Assembly: GCF_033115175.1 (NCBI RefSeq)
Contig: NC_084827.1
Span: forward strand, 120,497,701 to 120,561,700
Direction of reading: 5' to 3'
Length of the DNA: 64,000 nucleotides
From: Lepus europaeus
Lineage: Eukaryota > Chordata > Mammalia > Lagomorpha > Leporidae
In this document: positions 25,536-37,086 of the stretch, one piece after another
Position numbering within the stretch: position 1 is the first letter of the stretch
Layout: the number at the start of each line of letters is the position of its first letter
Position numbers and translations under genes: made by a program
Notes under the pieces: generated by a model
Told to the model about the DNA's origin: nothing
The model's input: only the letters and a program-made list of their open reading frames with translations
The model's database searches: none

Positions 25536-25568
25536 CACTTGATCTTAGCCAAAAGGCCAAGAAGTGAT
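25536..25568 (-). pseudogene. RNU2P: 3'-truncated U2 snRNA retro-fragment
   Basis: On the minus strand this is the first 33 or so bases of U2 snRNA, beginning ATCACTTCTTGGCC and including the GGCTAAGATCAAGT segment, with two C/G-to-T/A changes typical of CpG decay. It is flanked by a perfect 19-bp direct repeat, tagtagagtttacttatta, at 25,517-25,535 and 25,568-25,586 (one base shared). There is no A-tail. This fits the known class of truncated snRNA pseudogenes made by L1-type reverse transcription. Not functional. Confidence 0.85.
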
Positions 25569-25906
25569 AGTAGAGTTTACTTATTACTTGTGACTAGAAG
25601 ATTCCATTCTAAGAAATGGAGTAGGAACTGGAAAAATAGTGATTGCTACATTATTTATACCAAACCTATTGTATTCAGACAATGCAAATAGGATTTCTCA
25701 CAAGTTTTCAAAATGTAAAAATAATGCATAAGTATTGCTAATATTTTGAGTTTGTGTTGTGATTCTTTAGTTGGCAGCAAAGCTGGCCATTAGTAAGCTG
25801 TCTGTCCATTAGTTCTCTCTTTAGGCAGTGCACTAGTGCACTAGATTCATTTAAATGGAGCAGATTCCCATTCAGGTCCTGGAAATATGAAAGCACCTTG
25901 ACTTTT

Positions 25907-26196
25907 TTTTTATTTGACAGAATTATAGACAGTGAGAGAGAGAGACAGAGAGAAAGATCTTCCTTCCATTGGTTCACTCCCCAAATGGCTGCCATGGCCG
26001 GCGCTGTGCCAATTCGAAGCCAGGAGCCAGGTGCTTCCTCCTGGTCTCCCATGCTGGTGCAGGGGTCCAAGCACTTGGGCCATCCTCCACTGCCTTCCCG
26101 GGCCACAGCAGAGAGCTGGACTGGAAGAGGAGCAGCCGGGACTAGAACTGGCTCCGCAGGTGGAAGATTAACCAAGTGAGCCACAGCAACAGCCCT
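25907..26196 (-). mobile_element. C-SINE, reverse
   Basis: Reverse copy flanked by agcaccttgactttt at 25,892-25,906 and 26,197-26,211. Its tail end (tttgacag...acagtgagagag) is like the GC-rich type, but the body is more diverged. Confidence 0.9.
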
Positions 26197-26211
26197 AGCA
26201 CCTTGACTTTT

Positions 26212-27579
26212 AATTGTAAATTTAGCTCCTCTGGGAATCAAGTGGAGATCCAGAAGTTCTGAAGGAAACCAAATGCTTTGGGAGACAGTTTGGGGTGATC
26301 TGAATTAAAGTCTACCCTCTTGAGGGCTGCAGACACCACAAACAAAGCCTCCTCTACTGTGTCAGCTATTGTGTTCAGTGCACTGAGTAACTCTTAATGT
26401 TTCTAGGAGTTCCTAAATGGCCTAGAAATAAAGCAAACAGAAGAGGGCAATATATTTCACTTAACTAACTTAATAGCATTTTTAAAGTTGTTTCTTTTCA
26501 AATAGCTCAAAAAAAGGACTTGGTCAGAGTTTTGGTGGTGATAGAAATACTTGGACATGAATCCATCCGCCACTCTTTAAGTCCCCAGATCTTGCATACA
26601 TTAAGAGTGAAACACCACCCTAGATGCTACAACCTTCACAGGTCTGCATATCTTCTAAAATATATATATACATATACATATATATATATATATATAAAAC
26701 AAGAAGAAAGAACAAAGCCTCCTCTCTCCTCTGACAACTGGAGGAAAACTCAGTAGAAACTTGAAACTCTTTTTCAGTGCAAAGCACCTGATGTCATATA
26801 TTTTGTTTAATAAAGACTGAGTTGGCTATACACTAAGCCAATTTAAGAACGTGATCTGTAACTCGTAGTCTTAATTACATGGAGGAAAAGTGAATGGGTT
26901 CATTAATGCGGTGAAAAGGAACAGTGACCCTACCTGCCAAGTGGCAAAGTGGAAATAATTAATCTGGTCAATTAAAAAGAAACAGATAATTTAAAATGCA
27001 AAGGCTTCCAGGTGGTGCAATGCGTTGTGCTCTCTGGAACTGTAAATTCTTACTGTCAATTCTGATTGTCTCAGCAAGGTTTCTTCGTCCTTTCCTTCTT
27101 AAAATTGTGTTTTGCCATGGCTCAAGTCTCATAAAAAAATTGTTCTGAGCTATAAATCATGACCTGTTTCTTTTGGTCTTCTGTTCTAAAATATTTATTT
27201 ATTCTAATGTGTGCTCGAGAAAGGCTCTGGGGAGGGACCAAGTCCCAGTACGGACTCCAGGAGTCTTTGCTCTCTGTGTGGAGGTCTGTTACATCTTACT
27301 TGCCCTTCCAAATTGTTTGTCTTCTTCTGGGGTTTTAATAATATTTTTAAGGTGCTGGAGTCTGAGCCACACTGTCTGGCTTATCTAATCCCATTTATGA
27401 TCCTATAATCTTGAAGCTTGCCACGGCCAGGCTGTCAGCACCAGAGTCTAAATACGCAGGGTAGTGTGTTTGCTTCACGAAACAGGAAATTAGTCAAACA
27501 GTTACTTTTCTACAAATGTTTGTAATTCCTCTTGACATTTACAAGCCGGTAGTAGTTCCTAAGATGTAGAACAATCTCA
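26212..27579. other. Intergenic, unique, AT-rich
   Basis: Contains the TA repeat. Nothing else recognised. Confidence 0.5.
26660..26697 (+). repeat. (TA)n microsatellite
   Basis: AT dinucleotide run with CATATA interruptions. Confidence 0.95.
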
Positions 27580-28160
27580 AAACATTGCGCGTCGTCTTTG
27601 GAACTGAGATTGTACACAGTGAAGCGGGTAGAGGTGCTCGTGCAGATCCGGGGATCCCTGGACTCCGTGGGCGCGGAACACGTGTGCACACGGTCACCCA
27701 GCGCGCGGCCCTTCCCCTCGGCGTCGCAGGTTCACGGAAAAGCGAACGTGGGAGCGCTTCCATCCACCCCAGCCGGGGCAAGCTCAGTCCCAGGACAGAC
27801 ATTCACATCGCTTGCAGTTTAACCACGGCAAAGCTTGAGGAAAGGAGCAACCGGGCTGTTGGATCTACTCAAAGGAAGGTTTTATGGGGAGAGCCTGGCT
27901 GTAAATTTCTGGTTGCTACGGAAGAAAAACCTCACCTGACAAACAAACGCTGCCGGGGCGAAGTGCGGGTTGAAAGGCTCTGTTTCCTAAGTGTTAGACT
28001 TGGCAAGTTAGTTACAGGCAGGGCGGAGAAACGCGGCTGTCAGCCCGCGGCTCAGACGCCGCGGTGCATATTGTCGGCTCCGCAGGAGGCGCGCTCGGGC
28101 CATATGTGCGTCGCCGAGCGAAATGGGATAAACAGCTGCCGCCAGGAATCCAATTCCTGG
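27580..28160. promoter_or_regulatory. CpG-rich unique segment
   Basis: Non-repetitive segment with a clear excess of CpG over its AT-rich surroundings (gggcgcggaacacgtgtgca; cagcgcgcggcccttcccct; gccgcggtgcatattgtcgg; gaggcgcgctcgggcc). It lies more than 18 kb from any gene here. A 218-codon plus-strand frame across it shows no family signature. It may be an enhancer, an orphan CpG island or the promoter of an unannotated RNA. Confidence 0.5.
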
Positions 28161-28284
28161 CAAGGAGGCAAGCCCACGTCCTCCTGTTTCCAAAATAAAA
28201 ATCACCAGAGGGATTCCCCTTCCTGCAGTTCGAGCCAGTAGTTTTATAAAAGCATAAAACATCGCTATATTGTGGTTTATAATA

Positions 28285-28450
28285 ATCCCTTACATTTGTA
28301 AAGCATTTTACAGTTTACAAAGCGCTTTACGTCCATTATCTCATTTGAGCCTCATAACAGTCCTGGAGAGCACAAAGCACAGATATTGTGATTTCGCTCT
28401 GCACAGATGGAGAAAGGAAGGTTCAGAGAAGGCAGTGGTGAGCTGGCCAC
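28285..28450 (+). mobile_element. MIR-like relic
   Basis: gtaaagcattttacagttta, ccattatctcatttgagcct and agatggagaaaggaaggttc are MIR-class words. Confidence 0.55.
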
Positions 28451-28639
28451 CCCAGGCCGTCTCCTGTCGCCCAGGCCAGAGCTGGCCTTGAAGAGACTTC
28501 CCCGGGCTCCCTGGGGGAACCTCGGGGACCCATGGAAGGGATCGGTTTTTGTGCAGTTGAGGTGGGAATAGAACTTCACTTCCTTTTCTTTCCTTTGTGC
28601 AAGCATTAGCTTGTTCTGCAAAAGTACCCCTCCTGCACT

Positions 28640-28955
28640 CCAGAAAATGGCTTGAGACAGAGAAAGATCTCTCATCTTCTGGTTCACTCCTCAGATGGCC
28701 CCATCAGCCAGAAATGGGCTGGGCAGAAGCCCAGAACTCAGCCCGTGTCTCCCTCTGCGGGTGGCAGGGTCTCAGTCTCTTGAACCATCACCTGCTGCTT
28801 CCCAGGGCGCTGCACATTAGCAGCAGACTGGAATTGAGAGTGGAGCTGGGACTGCAGCCTCCCTAAACTCCACCCCCCCACCCCCCCACTCCCATAAATG
28901 ATGCGGGTGTCCCAAGTGGCTTCCTAACTCTGCCAAGCACCCGCTCCACTCCTGC
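28640..28955 (-). mobile_element. Old diverged C-SINE relative with C-rich run
   Basis: Reverse old-type SINE (ttctggttcactcctcagat, gcacattagcagcagactgg). A C-run at about 28,872-28,889 interrupts the head. Confidence 0.6.
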
Positions 28956-29654
28956 ACTTTTTGAAGCTGCAAGAGAGGAAAGCAAGTTGGGAGAGAGCAA
29001 GGGAGAAAAGGTACTCACCATCCTCACTGGAGAATCTGGTTTGCCTCTGAGTTCACATCCAGCACGTACCAAGAAGATTGGCCAAAGTCACTTAAGTGTT
29101 CTCGAGGAAAGGCTTAGATAGTGTTCCGTTGTGCTGTCACTTTGCACCCCCTTTGCAGAGGTACAAGCTTTTGTCCTGAACTGCTGGGCTTGTGTATAAG
29201 CCAAGGAGGGTTTGCAGAAAGCATCTATAGAGCCTTTACATAGATGTCCCTCTGACAGTAGGAACTGGTGGATACTGATGCAGAACTGTGCTTTCCTGAG
29301 ACATGGGGAGAGCCTCACAGGTGGGCACTGTGCTGACCCCGTCGTTGTAGGTTGCTTTATTTCCCACATGGGAGCCACTCTCTGGCAGAGCCTTGAAGAC
29401 TTCCCTAACATGTACCTGTTGCCTGTTCAGCTCTCATGGAGTCTTTCACACCATGGGATTTTGTGCTCTTTGATTCTAGCTGCAGAATCTGGCAGTAAAT
29501 TCTAGTGCTTAAAACATAGACTGTGGTATCAAAAGGCCAGTGCTCTGTGTCTATGAAATATGTGAGCTTGAGCAAATCTAATGGTGCTTTCTGTGCTGCT
29601 CAAGGCGTGTCTTACCTGAAAAGATGGAGCTGTGATTACAGAGGGCAGGTGTTT
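28956..29654. other. Intergenic, unique
   Basis: Nothing recognised. Confidence 0.45.
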
Positions 29655-29965
29655 CAAGCAGTGATTAAATGCCATTGGGACGTCCATACCCCTGATCAGC
29701 AGGCAGGGGTTTGAGTGCTAGCTCTGCTGCTGACTAGCTTCCTGCCATACACACACCCTCAGAGGCAGCAGGTGATGGCTCAGGTATTTGGGTCCCTACC
29801 ACCCACGTGGGAGACCTTTACTGAGGTCTGGGCTCCTGGCTTCAGCTTGTCCCAGCCCTGGCTGTTGTAAGCATTTGGGGGAATGAATCAGCAGATGGAA
29901 GAGCCCTCTCTCTCTCATTCTCTCCTTCTCCCTCTCTGTCACTTTGACATTCAAATTTTAAAAAT
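29655..29965 (+). mobile_element. Old diverged C-SINE
   Basis: Forward copy (ggtgatggctcaggtatttg, ccacccacgtgggagacctt, aatcagcagatggaagagcc, CT-rich run, attcaaattttaaaa). Confidence 0.75.
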
Positions 29966-30940
29966 CCCAACATAATTGAATAATACAATGTGTTTCGTTG
30001 TTATAAGAATCAAGTGAATTATCTGCAGTGTGCTCGGGGCTGTACCTGGTATGAGGTAAGTGCACTGTGAGGCCTTGTTAAATCCAGTAAAGTATCGGCA
30101 GCCCAGCTCCAACCAGTCTCTTCCTGCTCCTTGACAATGCTCCCCTTACTGAGAGTGGCGACGTGCTTCCTCCCTGGGTCAGCTATAACTCAGCCTTCCC
30201 CAGAGCCTCCAGAAAGAGGCACAAAGCAAGTGGCACTTTGGCTCCTGTAATTCAGTCACCAGTCTTTCCATGCTGCACAGCAACCGGGGTTTGCAGGAAT
30301 ACAACACATTTTGGTGGAGTATGTTTACATTGTTGATGTCGAAGCAAAAATTGCACTGGACGAAACTGAACAGGAAAGGAAGACTTTATTCAAGGCTGTT
30401 GCAATAGGGGAGAGAGGCTAGAACTTAATCTGAATTCAACTTCCTTGAAACAAAGGGTGATAGGATTTTAAAACACAGAGGTGCGAGGGAGATTGTGAGC
30501 CACCTGTGCTAGCTAACTGGCTTTACCCAAGAGAAAATAAACTTCTCATACCTTTTTAGCGGGTGGTGGTTTTACAACTTGGAACAAGATGCCAGCCCAA
30601 GTTAGGCTCCTATCATCCCACATGGTCTGTTATGAGGCTTGAAGGAGCTGGAGGTGCTATTACTCTGATGATTTCATTTCAGTGACATGGCTCCAAGTCC
30701 TGAGAAAGACATTTCTGGGTTCTAAAACTGGCATGAGACTTTGAAAAAGATTTACGTATATCACAAACACACAGTGAATAAATTTACAGTGAAAAGTTTT
30801 CTAAAGAAAAGAGGGGTCAGAGCCCAGAGTCAGGAATAGGCTTCTCTGGAGTTTAGGTGTGCTGGTGTCAAATATTAAGGCCAGTTTGACCCCTGGGGCC
30901 TTAGACACTGGATGGCAATGTGATGGGCGAGGTCCCTCAT
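29966..30940. other. Intergenic, unique
   Basis: No gene or clear repeat. The stretch at about 30,330-30,760 could be an eroded repeat, but I could not name one. Confidence 0.4.
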
Positions 30941-30954
30941 GGAACACCCATCTT

Positions 30955-31276
30955 TTTTTTTTTTTTTTTTTTTAATTTTTGACAGGCAGAGTGGACAGTG
31001 AGAGAGACAGAGAGAAAGGTCTTCCTTTGCCATTGGTTCACCCTCCAGTGGCCGCCGCGGCCGGCACGCTGCGGCCGGCGCACCGCGCTGTTCCGAAGTC
31101 AGGAGCCAGGTGCTTCTCCCATGCGGTGCGGGGCCCAAGGACTTGGGCCATCCTCCACTGCACTCCCGGGCCATAGCAGAGAGCTGGCCTGGAAGAGAGG
31201 CAACGGGGACAGAATCCGGCGCCCCAACCGGGACTAGAACCCGGTGTGCCGGCCTGTTGAGCCACGGCACTGGCCT
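30955..31276 (-). mobile_element. Young C-SINE, GC-rich type
   Basis: Reverse copy with a long T-run (A-tail), gacaggcagagtggacagtg, CpG-rich body and head. Duplication ggaacacccatctt / ggaatacccatctt at 30,941 and 31,277. Confidence 0.92.
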
Positions 31277-31290
31277 GGAATACCCATCTT

Positions 31291-33858
31291 GAAGGTGGAC
31301 AGAGCACCATGTCCCTACTTGGCCATACCAGTTTCTTTTGGCTCCTTGAGTGTCCAGTCTCAGCCCTTTCCTTGCTCAGAGGGCAGCTAACTCTCACAAC
31401 TGGAAAAGGAGACAGCCTCATTTTGCTTTTCTGTCCTGAGCCTTCTGAGTCCTGGCGCACGCAGTAAGATGATGCCCCTCCCTTGGGCCAGAGAGTGACA
31501 CCTGCCCCTTGAGTGCATCCAAAGACCTTAATATTTTGGAAAGTGCTACCTAACGGGGGGAATGTCAGAACTCCAGGTCATTTGTACATTGTCCTAAATC
31601 TGGAAAAGGGTAGACTTCAAAGATAGAAACTTCCTCCCAGGAGGAAGACCTTTGTGGCTTCCTGCTTGTAACCCAGGTAACAAGGAGCACATGAGCCCTC
31701 CAGGGCACAACCACTTCCTTCAGGACAGCTCTGCTCCCACACAGCACCAGATTCTGTCTGCAGAAGCCAGCTGGGGGTGGGATGGCCTCCAACAAGATGG
31801 TTAGTGAGAGGGACCTTTTCTGTCCCTCCACTCTCCTCTCCCCCTTGAGGTCACGAGTCCCGTTCTTGTACAGAAAAATGTTGGGCTTCTTTTCTGCTTT
31901 GCTCCGGGAGGAAGGCAGTGGGGAAAAGGAAGATTGCTGGAATATTAAAAGCACCGTACTACCTGCAGGCTCCTCGGAGTTTCCTGTGGGCCTTTTGTGG
32001 GTGGGGTTGGGATGGGGAGGTTGCCAGTGCTTTCATGGTCCAGGGCTTGTGGCTTCAGAAATAATTCAAAGTTACAGCTAAGCTGTATCTCATACTTTGA
32101 AAAGAACTACTTTCAAACCTTACAGGTTTGACCCACAGAGGACTAAATAGTAAGAGTCAACAGAGGGTTGTATAAGACAAAAGAGAACTCAGATGTCTGT
32201 TGTTGGACACACAGGCCCTTATGAGGGTGAATGTAGCATGCTCCAAATAGCATGAGTTTGTACCACTCTTTGCCCCCAAACTCTCCAGAACAAAATCAGC
32301 TGCTTTGAATGTTGATTCTAAAAGGGTAGTGTGTTCCTTTGGCACCCATGGTAGAGAGACATGAGACTCTGGAGACACGTTTGGAGAGACCAAAGACATG
32401 TTGGACTGGATGTGCTAGACACAGGCTCCGAGCTGGGAGAGGCTGCAGACTGCAGTGTGAACCATATGGGAAGACACAGACTCAGCTCACAGTAGACCAG
32501 GGCTAAGCACGTGGAAAGGGTTAACCATGGGGCACCTACATCAGACTTCCTGCAGTAAGATAAACAGCCTCGCAAAAATGTTCAGCCCAAACCAAGTGCC
32601 TCATTTTCGAAGCCCAGTGCAAAAATGTAAACATAAGGGCCCTTGCTCATAAATTAAGAATTTCCAAACAGTGGCAACAGAGGATTAAACGGAGCTCAAG
32701 GCCTTTTGGTGTGGGGAGCATTGTGTGACTGCACGGGTGCTCTGTCTCCATGGGTGTTAATCCAGATGTGCAGGGCTTGCCACCCAAGCACTCTGCAGCA
32801 TCAGCCTCACTTAGCAATCAGAGAAAGGAGAGGGAAAAGAGGGTGAGGACCCCATGAGGCTCTGTCCCAGCAAGGCTGTCTTTTCTCGGGGGGACCCCCT
32901 GGCCCCTTGTTTCCTTTCCTTCAAAGAGACACTTCCCCTTGAGGGAAGAGGGGTCCTATTTTAAGCTACTTGCCAGATATGTGCCTGGTCTGGACTTGCC
33001 TTGGATCTGTGGAAAGGTTTCCTTTTCACATGATTTCTTTCCCATCTCTTTCCCTCTTTGCAAACACATAGCTCTTTAAAACATTCTGGGGAAAAAAAAA
33101 TTTGGCAAGTTTTGTGAGCTTTTATTAAGTATACAGTGTAATTCCAAACTGTGATTACATGATGTCTGGCTTTCCCTAACTCAAATTCAATATCCTGGAA
33201 GAATGGGAAGCTTTATTTGCTAGGCTGCTGCTCGCTGCAGGAGTGGGGGCCTGCTGATTGCTGCGGTTCCCCCTCCTCCCATCTCGAGCTGCATTCGTGA
33301 CCTCTACTTTGCTTTTTCAGATGGACTTTTCCATTTGCTTTAACTGTGCTTGTTAGGCAAGGGTTATACACGTTTCTGTTTAAAAAAAGGCATTCACAGG
33401 TCTACAGTTGTAACACTCTTACCTGCTTCCATTTTTTTTTTTTTACATTCTCTTACCAATCTGAATTCTCTTTTTGATTGTTACGTTCATAATGGAGTTA
33501 TAACTATTTTACTCTGGTGTAGTTGGATTTTAATCCCTGTATACTCACAAGGGAAGAACACACACATAAACTACAGATGGAGGAGGAATAAAGCAAATGA
33601 GAAGTCTTGGAATTGCCTGCAAAGAGAGAGCAAAGCAAAGTCACTGAGAGATAGCAAGTCCAATGGAGAAGAACCAAAGTGACCATGGTGGTTGTCTTGT
33701 CCTGGAAACAGAGGCTCAGAAGTGAAGGGGTTAAATGATCCAGCTAATGTAACACAGCCACTAGGAGCAAATAGGATGGAACAGGTTGTGAGCGACTTTT
33801 TCATAATAGCTGAATAAATCTATGTCCACATTAGTAGCTTTCTGTGGGACATAAGCTT
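31291..33858. other. Intergenic, unique, C-SINE-free
   Basis: 2.6 kb with no repeat or gene recognised. Confidence 0.5.
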
Positions 33859-34193
33859 TTTTTTGATTTGTTTATTTATTTGAAAGGCAGAGTTACACAA
33901 AGAGAGGAAGAGAGAAGAGAGAAAGAGACATCTTCCATCCTGTGTTTTATTCCCCTGATAGCTATATATGATAGGGCTGGGCCAGGCTGAAGTTAGGACC
34001 CAGGTACTTACTTCTGAGTCTCCCATATGGATGGCAGAGGCCCAAGCAGTTGGGCCATCTTCTACTACTTTCCCCAGGCACATTAGCAGGGAGCTAGATC
34101 AGAAGTGGAGTAGCCAGAGCTCAAACCGGCACCAGTAGGGATGCTGGCATTGCTCAGGACAGCTTAACCCACTATGCCACAGTGCTGGCCCCA
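33859..34193 (-). mobile_element. C-SINE, AAATAAAT-tail type
   Basis: Reverse copy; flanks gggacataagctttt and gggcataagttcttt are probable diverged target duplications. Confidence 0.82.
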
Positions 34194-34269
34194 GGGCATA
34201 AGTTCTTTGCATGTCTGTTCTTGGTTTGTGGAGCCAGGGAGTTGGAACAGCTGCTCTTAATGATTCTCC

Positions 34270-34866
34270 AAGGGTAGGAATTTGTCACAGCTGTTAAGAT
34301 GCTGCCTGGGGGGCTGACGCTGTGTCATAGTGGGTAAAGCCGCTGCCTGCAGTGCCAGCATCCCATATGGGCCTCGGTTCGAGTCCCAGCTGTTCCTCTT
34401 CCAATCCAGCTCTCTGCTTATGGCCTGGGAAAGCAGTGAAAGATGGCCCAGATGCTTGGGGCCTGTACCCATGTGAGAGACCCAGAAGCTCCTGGCTCCT
34501 GGTTTTTGAATCAACCTAGTTCCATTCGTTGTGGCCATCTGGGGAGTGAATCAGCAGATGGAAGACCTCTTTCTCTCACTGCCTTTGCCTCTGTAACTCT
34601 GCCTTTCAAATACATAAATAAATCTTAAAAAAAAATAAGATGCTGCCTGGGACATCCACATCCCATACCAGAGAGCGTGAGTTCTGGCTCCTCTGCTTCT
34701 GATCCCACTTCTTGCTATGGTACACTCTTAGAGGCTGCAGATGATGATGGCTCACGTAGTAGGTTGAGTTCCAGGCTCCTGGCTTCAGCTTGGCCTGACA
34801 TTTGCTTTGCCGGCATTTGGGGAGCAAACCAGTTGGGACGTGTCTGTTTCTACCTTTCAAATACAA
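34270..34866 (+). mobile_element. Old C-SINE split by the insertion at 34,311-34,635
   Basis: Pieces at about 34,270-34,310 and 34,652-34,866 form one diverged forward SINE (gctgcctgggacatccacat, ctcctggcttcagcttggcc, tttcaaatacaatggg). Confidence 0.65.
34311..34635 (+). mobile_element. C-SINE nested in an older SINE
   Basis: Forward copy with perfect duplication taagatgctgcctggg at 34,295-34,310 and 34,636-34,651. The duplicated site is itself part of an older SINE head. Confidence 0.92.
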
Positions 34867-35226
34867 TGGGAGAAAAATCTACAAAGATTCGTACAACTCT
34901 AAAACTTTAAATTCAACTCAAAATGAACACAATGGTACCCTTGCCTGCTGAGCCCAGAGTACCACATACACAATGAGTAGTGTGGTAGCGATCAGAACCC
35001 TCTTTCAATTAAGAGATTTTGTGCAGTGGCTAAGCAGATCCTTAAAAAAAGCTGAAGACGGAGCTGTGACAACTCATCCGCTGCTGGCCGATCCACGGGT
35101 GAGCGGTTTCATTTGTGAATTCCTAGCTCCGAGAAAAGGGAGGCGTGCTGAGCAAACCCACGGAGGGGTGGTCCTGTTTGCAGGAGCCCCTCTTCAGCCT
35201 TTCGAGGAACTTTCAAGCAGAGTGAG

Positions 35227-35240
35227 GCCCCCTCTGCTGG
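35227..35240 (-). promoter_or_regulatory. CTCF-like motif
   Basis: Minus strand CCAGCAGAGGGGGC matches the CTCF core CCASYAGRKGGCRS at 13 of 14 positions. It sits in a unique, fairly GC-rich block (34,970-35,300). Confidence 0.35.
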
Positions 35241-35748
35241 CCAGAACTTGTAGGTTTGTGGGAAATGGGGGAAGAAAATTCAGATCAGAATAGATTAAAA
35301 TGGTAAGGAACAAAATATCGCCTCTAATGTCTCAGCTTTCCAGGTGAGGAAACAGACAACCGGCAAGTTCAAAACAGTTTTACCATAAATTTGTCGGCAA
35401 GGTTCTCCGGAGGAAATTTCCACCTCTGTATTCAGACGTGAAGTTGAATGCCTTTGACAAATGTGCACTGGATCCATAGCGGCTCCTTCTGCTGGGTGAG
35501 GAGCAGGTTCCTGCCCTCTCCCTCACGTGTTCTACCTGTGTTCTATGTCTGTGTTCTACCTGTTTGCACCTAAACCAAGGTGTTCTACACTGCGGTCATT
35601 CAAGTATCACCGATGCGCTTCTAGACATAACCAGGTACCCTGTGTAGTTTTATTCAGTAATTTTGGTTCGATCAGTCCACTTTGTATTTAAGTCTCAAAG
35701 TAGTCAATAGACTCCATGAAATTTCAGGTTTGGTATGTTAGGTGTACA

Positions 35749-35783
35749 TACGTGTGTGTGTATGTGTGTGTGTATGTGTGTAT
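35749..35783 (+). repeat. (TG)n microsatellite
   Basis: TG run interrupted by TATG units. Confidence 0.93.
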
Positions 35784-36707
35784 CCAAACGCAATTCAACA
35801 CCTGGCACTTGGCCAACTAAATTCATCTTGGCTAACAATCTCAGGCAGGTAGCACACTTCAGAAAACATGAAGGTCACGCACCTCAAGGTTAAGTCCTGG
35901 GAATGCAGTCGTCATAATTCCATCGTTGCTTGAAAGACGAGCTGCTTGCTGCACTTCTTCCCCTTGTCTCCCCTTTCGCCTTCTCCCCCTCCTCGAGGTC
36001 TCCTCTCATCCCCTTTCCATTCTTCCACAGCCATTTGGCTTCGTGGTCATAATTCCTTTTCCCCAGTGTGGTGAGGGAAGCTTTCCCCTTGGCTTGCCCG
36101 CTGGGGTCCTTGCCTCATTTGAGACGGAACTCCTGGAAACCACATTAAAACAAACTGGCATGTGACAGAACGAATAAAAAGACCTTTGTATTCTTGTCTT
36201 TTTCTAGAAACTGGGGCTTGAGGAATATTGAGAAGCAATGTTATTTCTATTTCATCCTCATAGTGAGCCTTTTTGAGGAAATGGCACATTAACACAGAAG
36301 GTCCAATTTCTGAAAGTGTGTTGAATAAATTATTCCTCAAGGAGTATAATGGAGGGTCTGTTTTTGTTCAGGCACTGTGGACGTGGCAATATCTGCAGGG
36401 GAGAATGGAGATGAGAAAAAGACCAGTCTGCATGGACTCTTTTCCCTTATTAAACATTCCTGTGGAACTCCTCAAGCTTAGTTTCTTCAGCAATCAAGGT
36501 GACCATTGTGCATGTAGTGGTGGATGACCACACTCAGTTCCCGGTCAGTTATAACTTGACACCAAGTGGATTATCTATAGTGAAGCTGCTCTGGAAAAGA
36601 GGAGTTTTGGATCTTTTGTCATTATAATGTTTTCTTCACTTTAACTTATCATCCCTGCTGACCCTGAATGAGAAGGGAATAGAGAGCCTTTGATACCACC
36701 CGTTTAT

Positions 36708-37074
36708 TTTATTTTATTTTATTATTATTATTTTTTTTAATTTTTGACAGGCAGAGTGGACAGTGAGAGAGAGAGAGACAGAGAGAAAGGTCTTCCTTTG
36801 CCGTTGGTTCACCCTCCAATGGCCACCGCGGCTGGGGCGCTGCGGCCGGCGCACCGCGCTGATCCGAAGCCAGGAGCCAGGTGCTTCTGCTGGTCTCCCA
36901 TGGGGTGCAGGGCCCAAGGACTTGGGCCATCCTCCACTGCACTCCCAGGCCATAGCAGAGAGCTGACCTGGAAGAGGGGTAACCGGGACAGAATCTGGTG
37001 CCCCGACTGGGACTAGAACACGGTGTGCCGGCGCCGTAAGGCGGAGGATTAGCCTAGTGAGCCGCGGCGCCGGC
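36708..37074 (-). mobile_element. Young C-SINE, GC-rich type
   Basis: Reverse copy with T/A-rich tail, gacaggcagagtggacagtg and head gagccgcggcgccggccc. Target duplication ccacccgtttat at 36,696-36,707 and 37,075-37,086. Confidence 0.93.
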
Positions 37075-37086
37075 CCACCCGTTTAT

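Larger units (their letters stand above)
34867..36695. other. Intergenic, unique
   Basis: Contains the CTCF-like motif and the TG repeat. A 106-codon frame at 34,973-35,293 has no family signature. Confidence 0.5.

Noticed and set aside
27585-28241. 218-codon plus-strand frame
   Set aside because: It lies in a CpG-rich stretch where stops are rare. No domain, no codon pattern and no splice or homology support.
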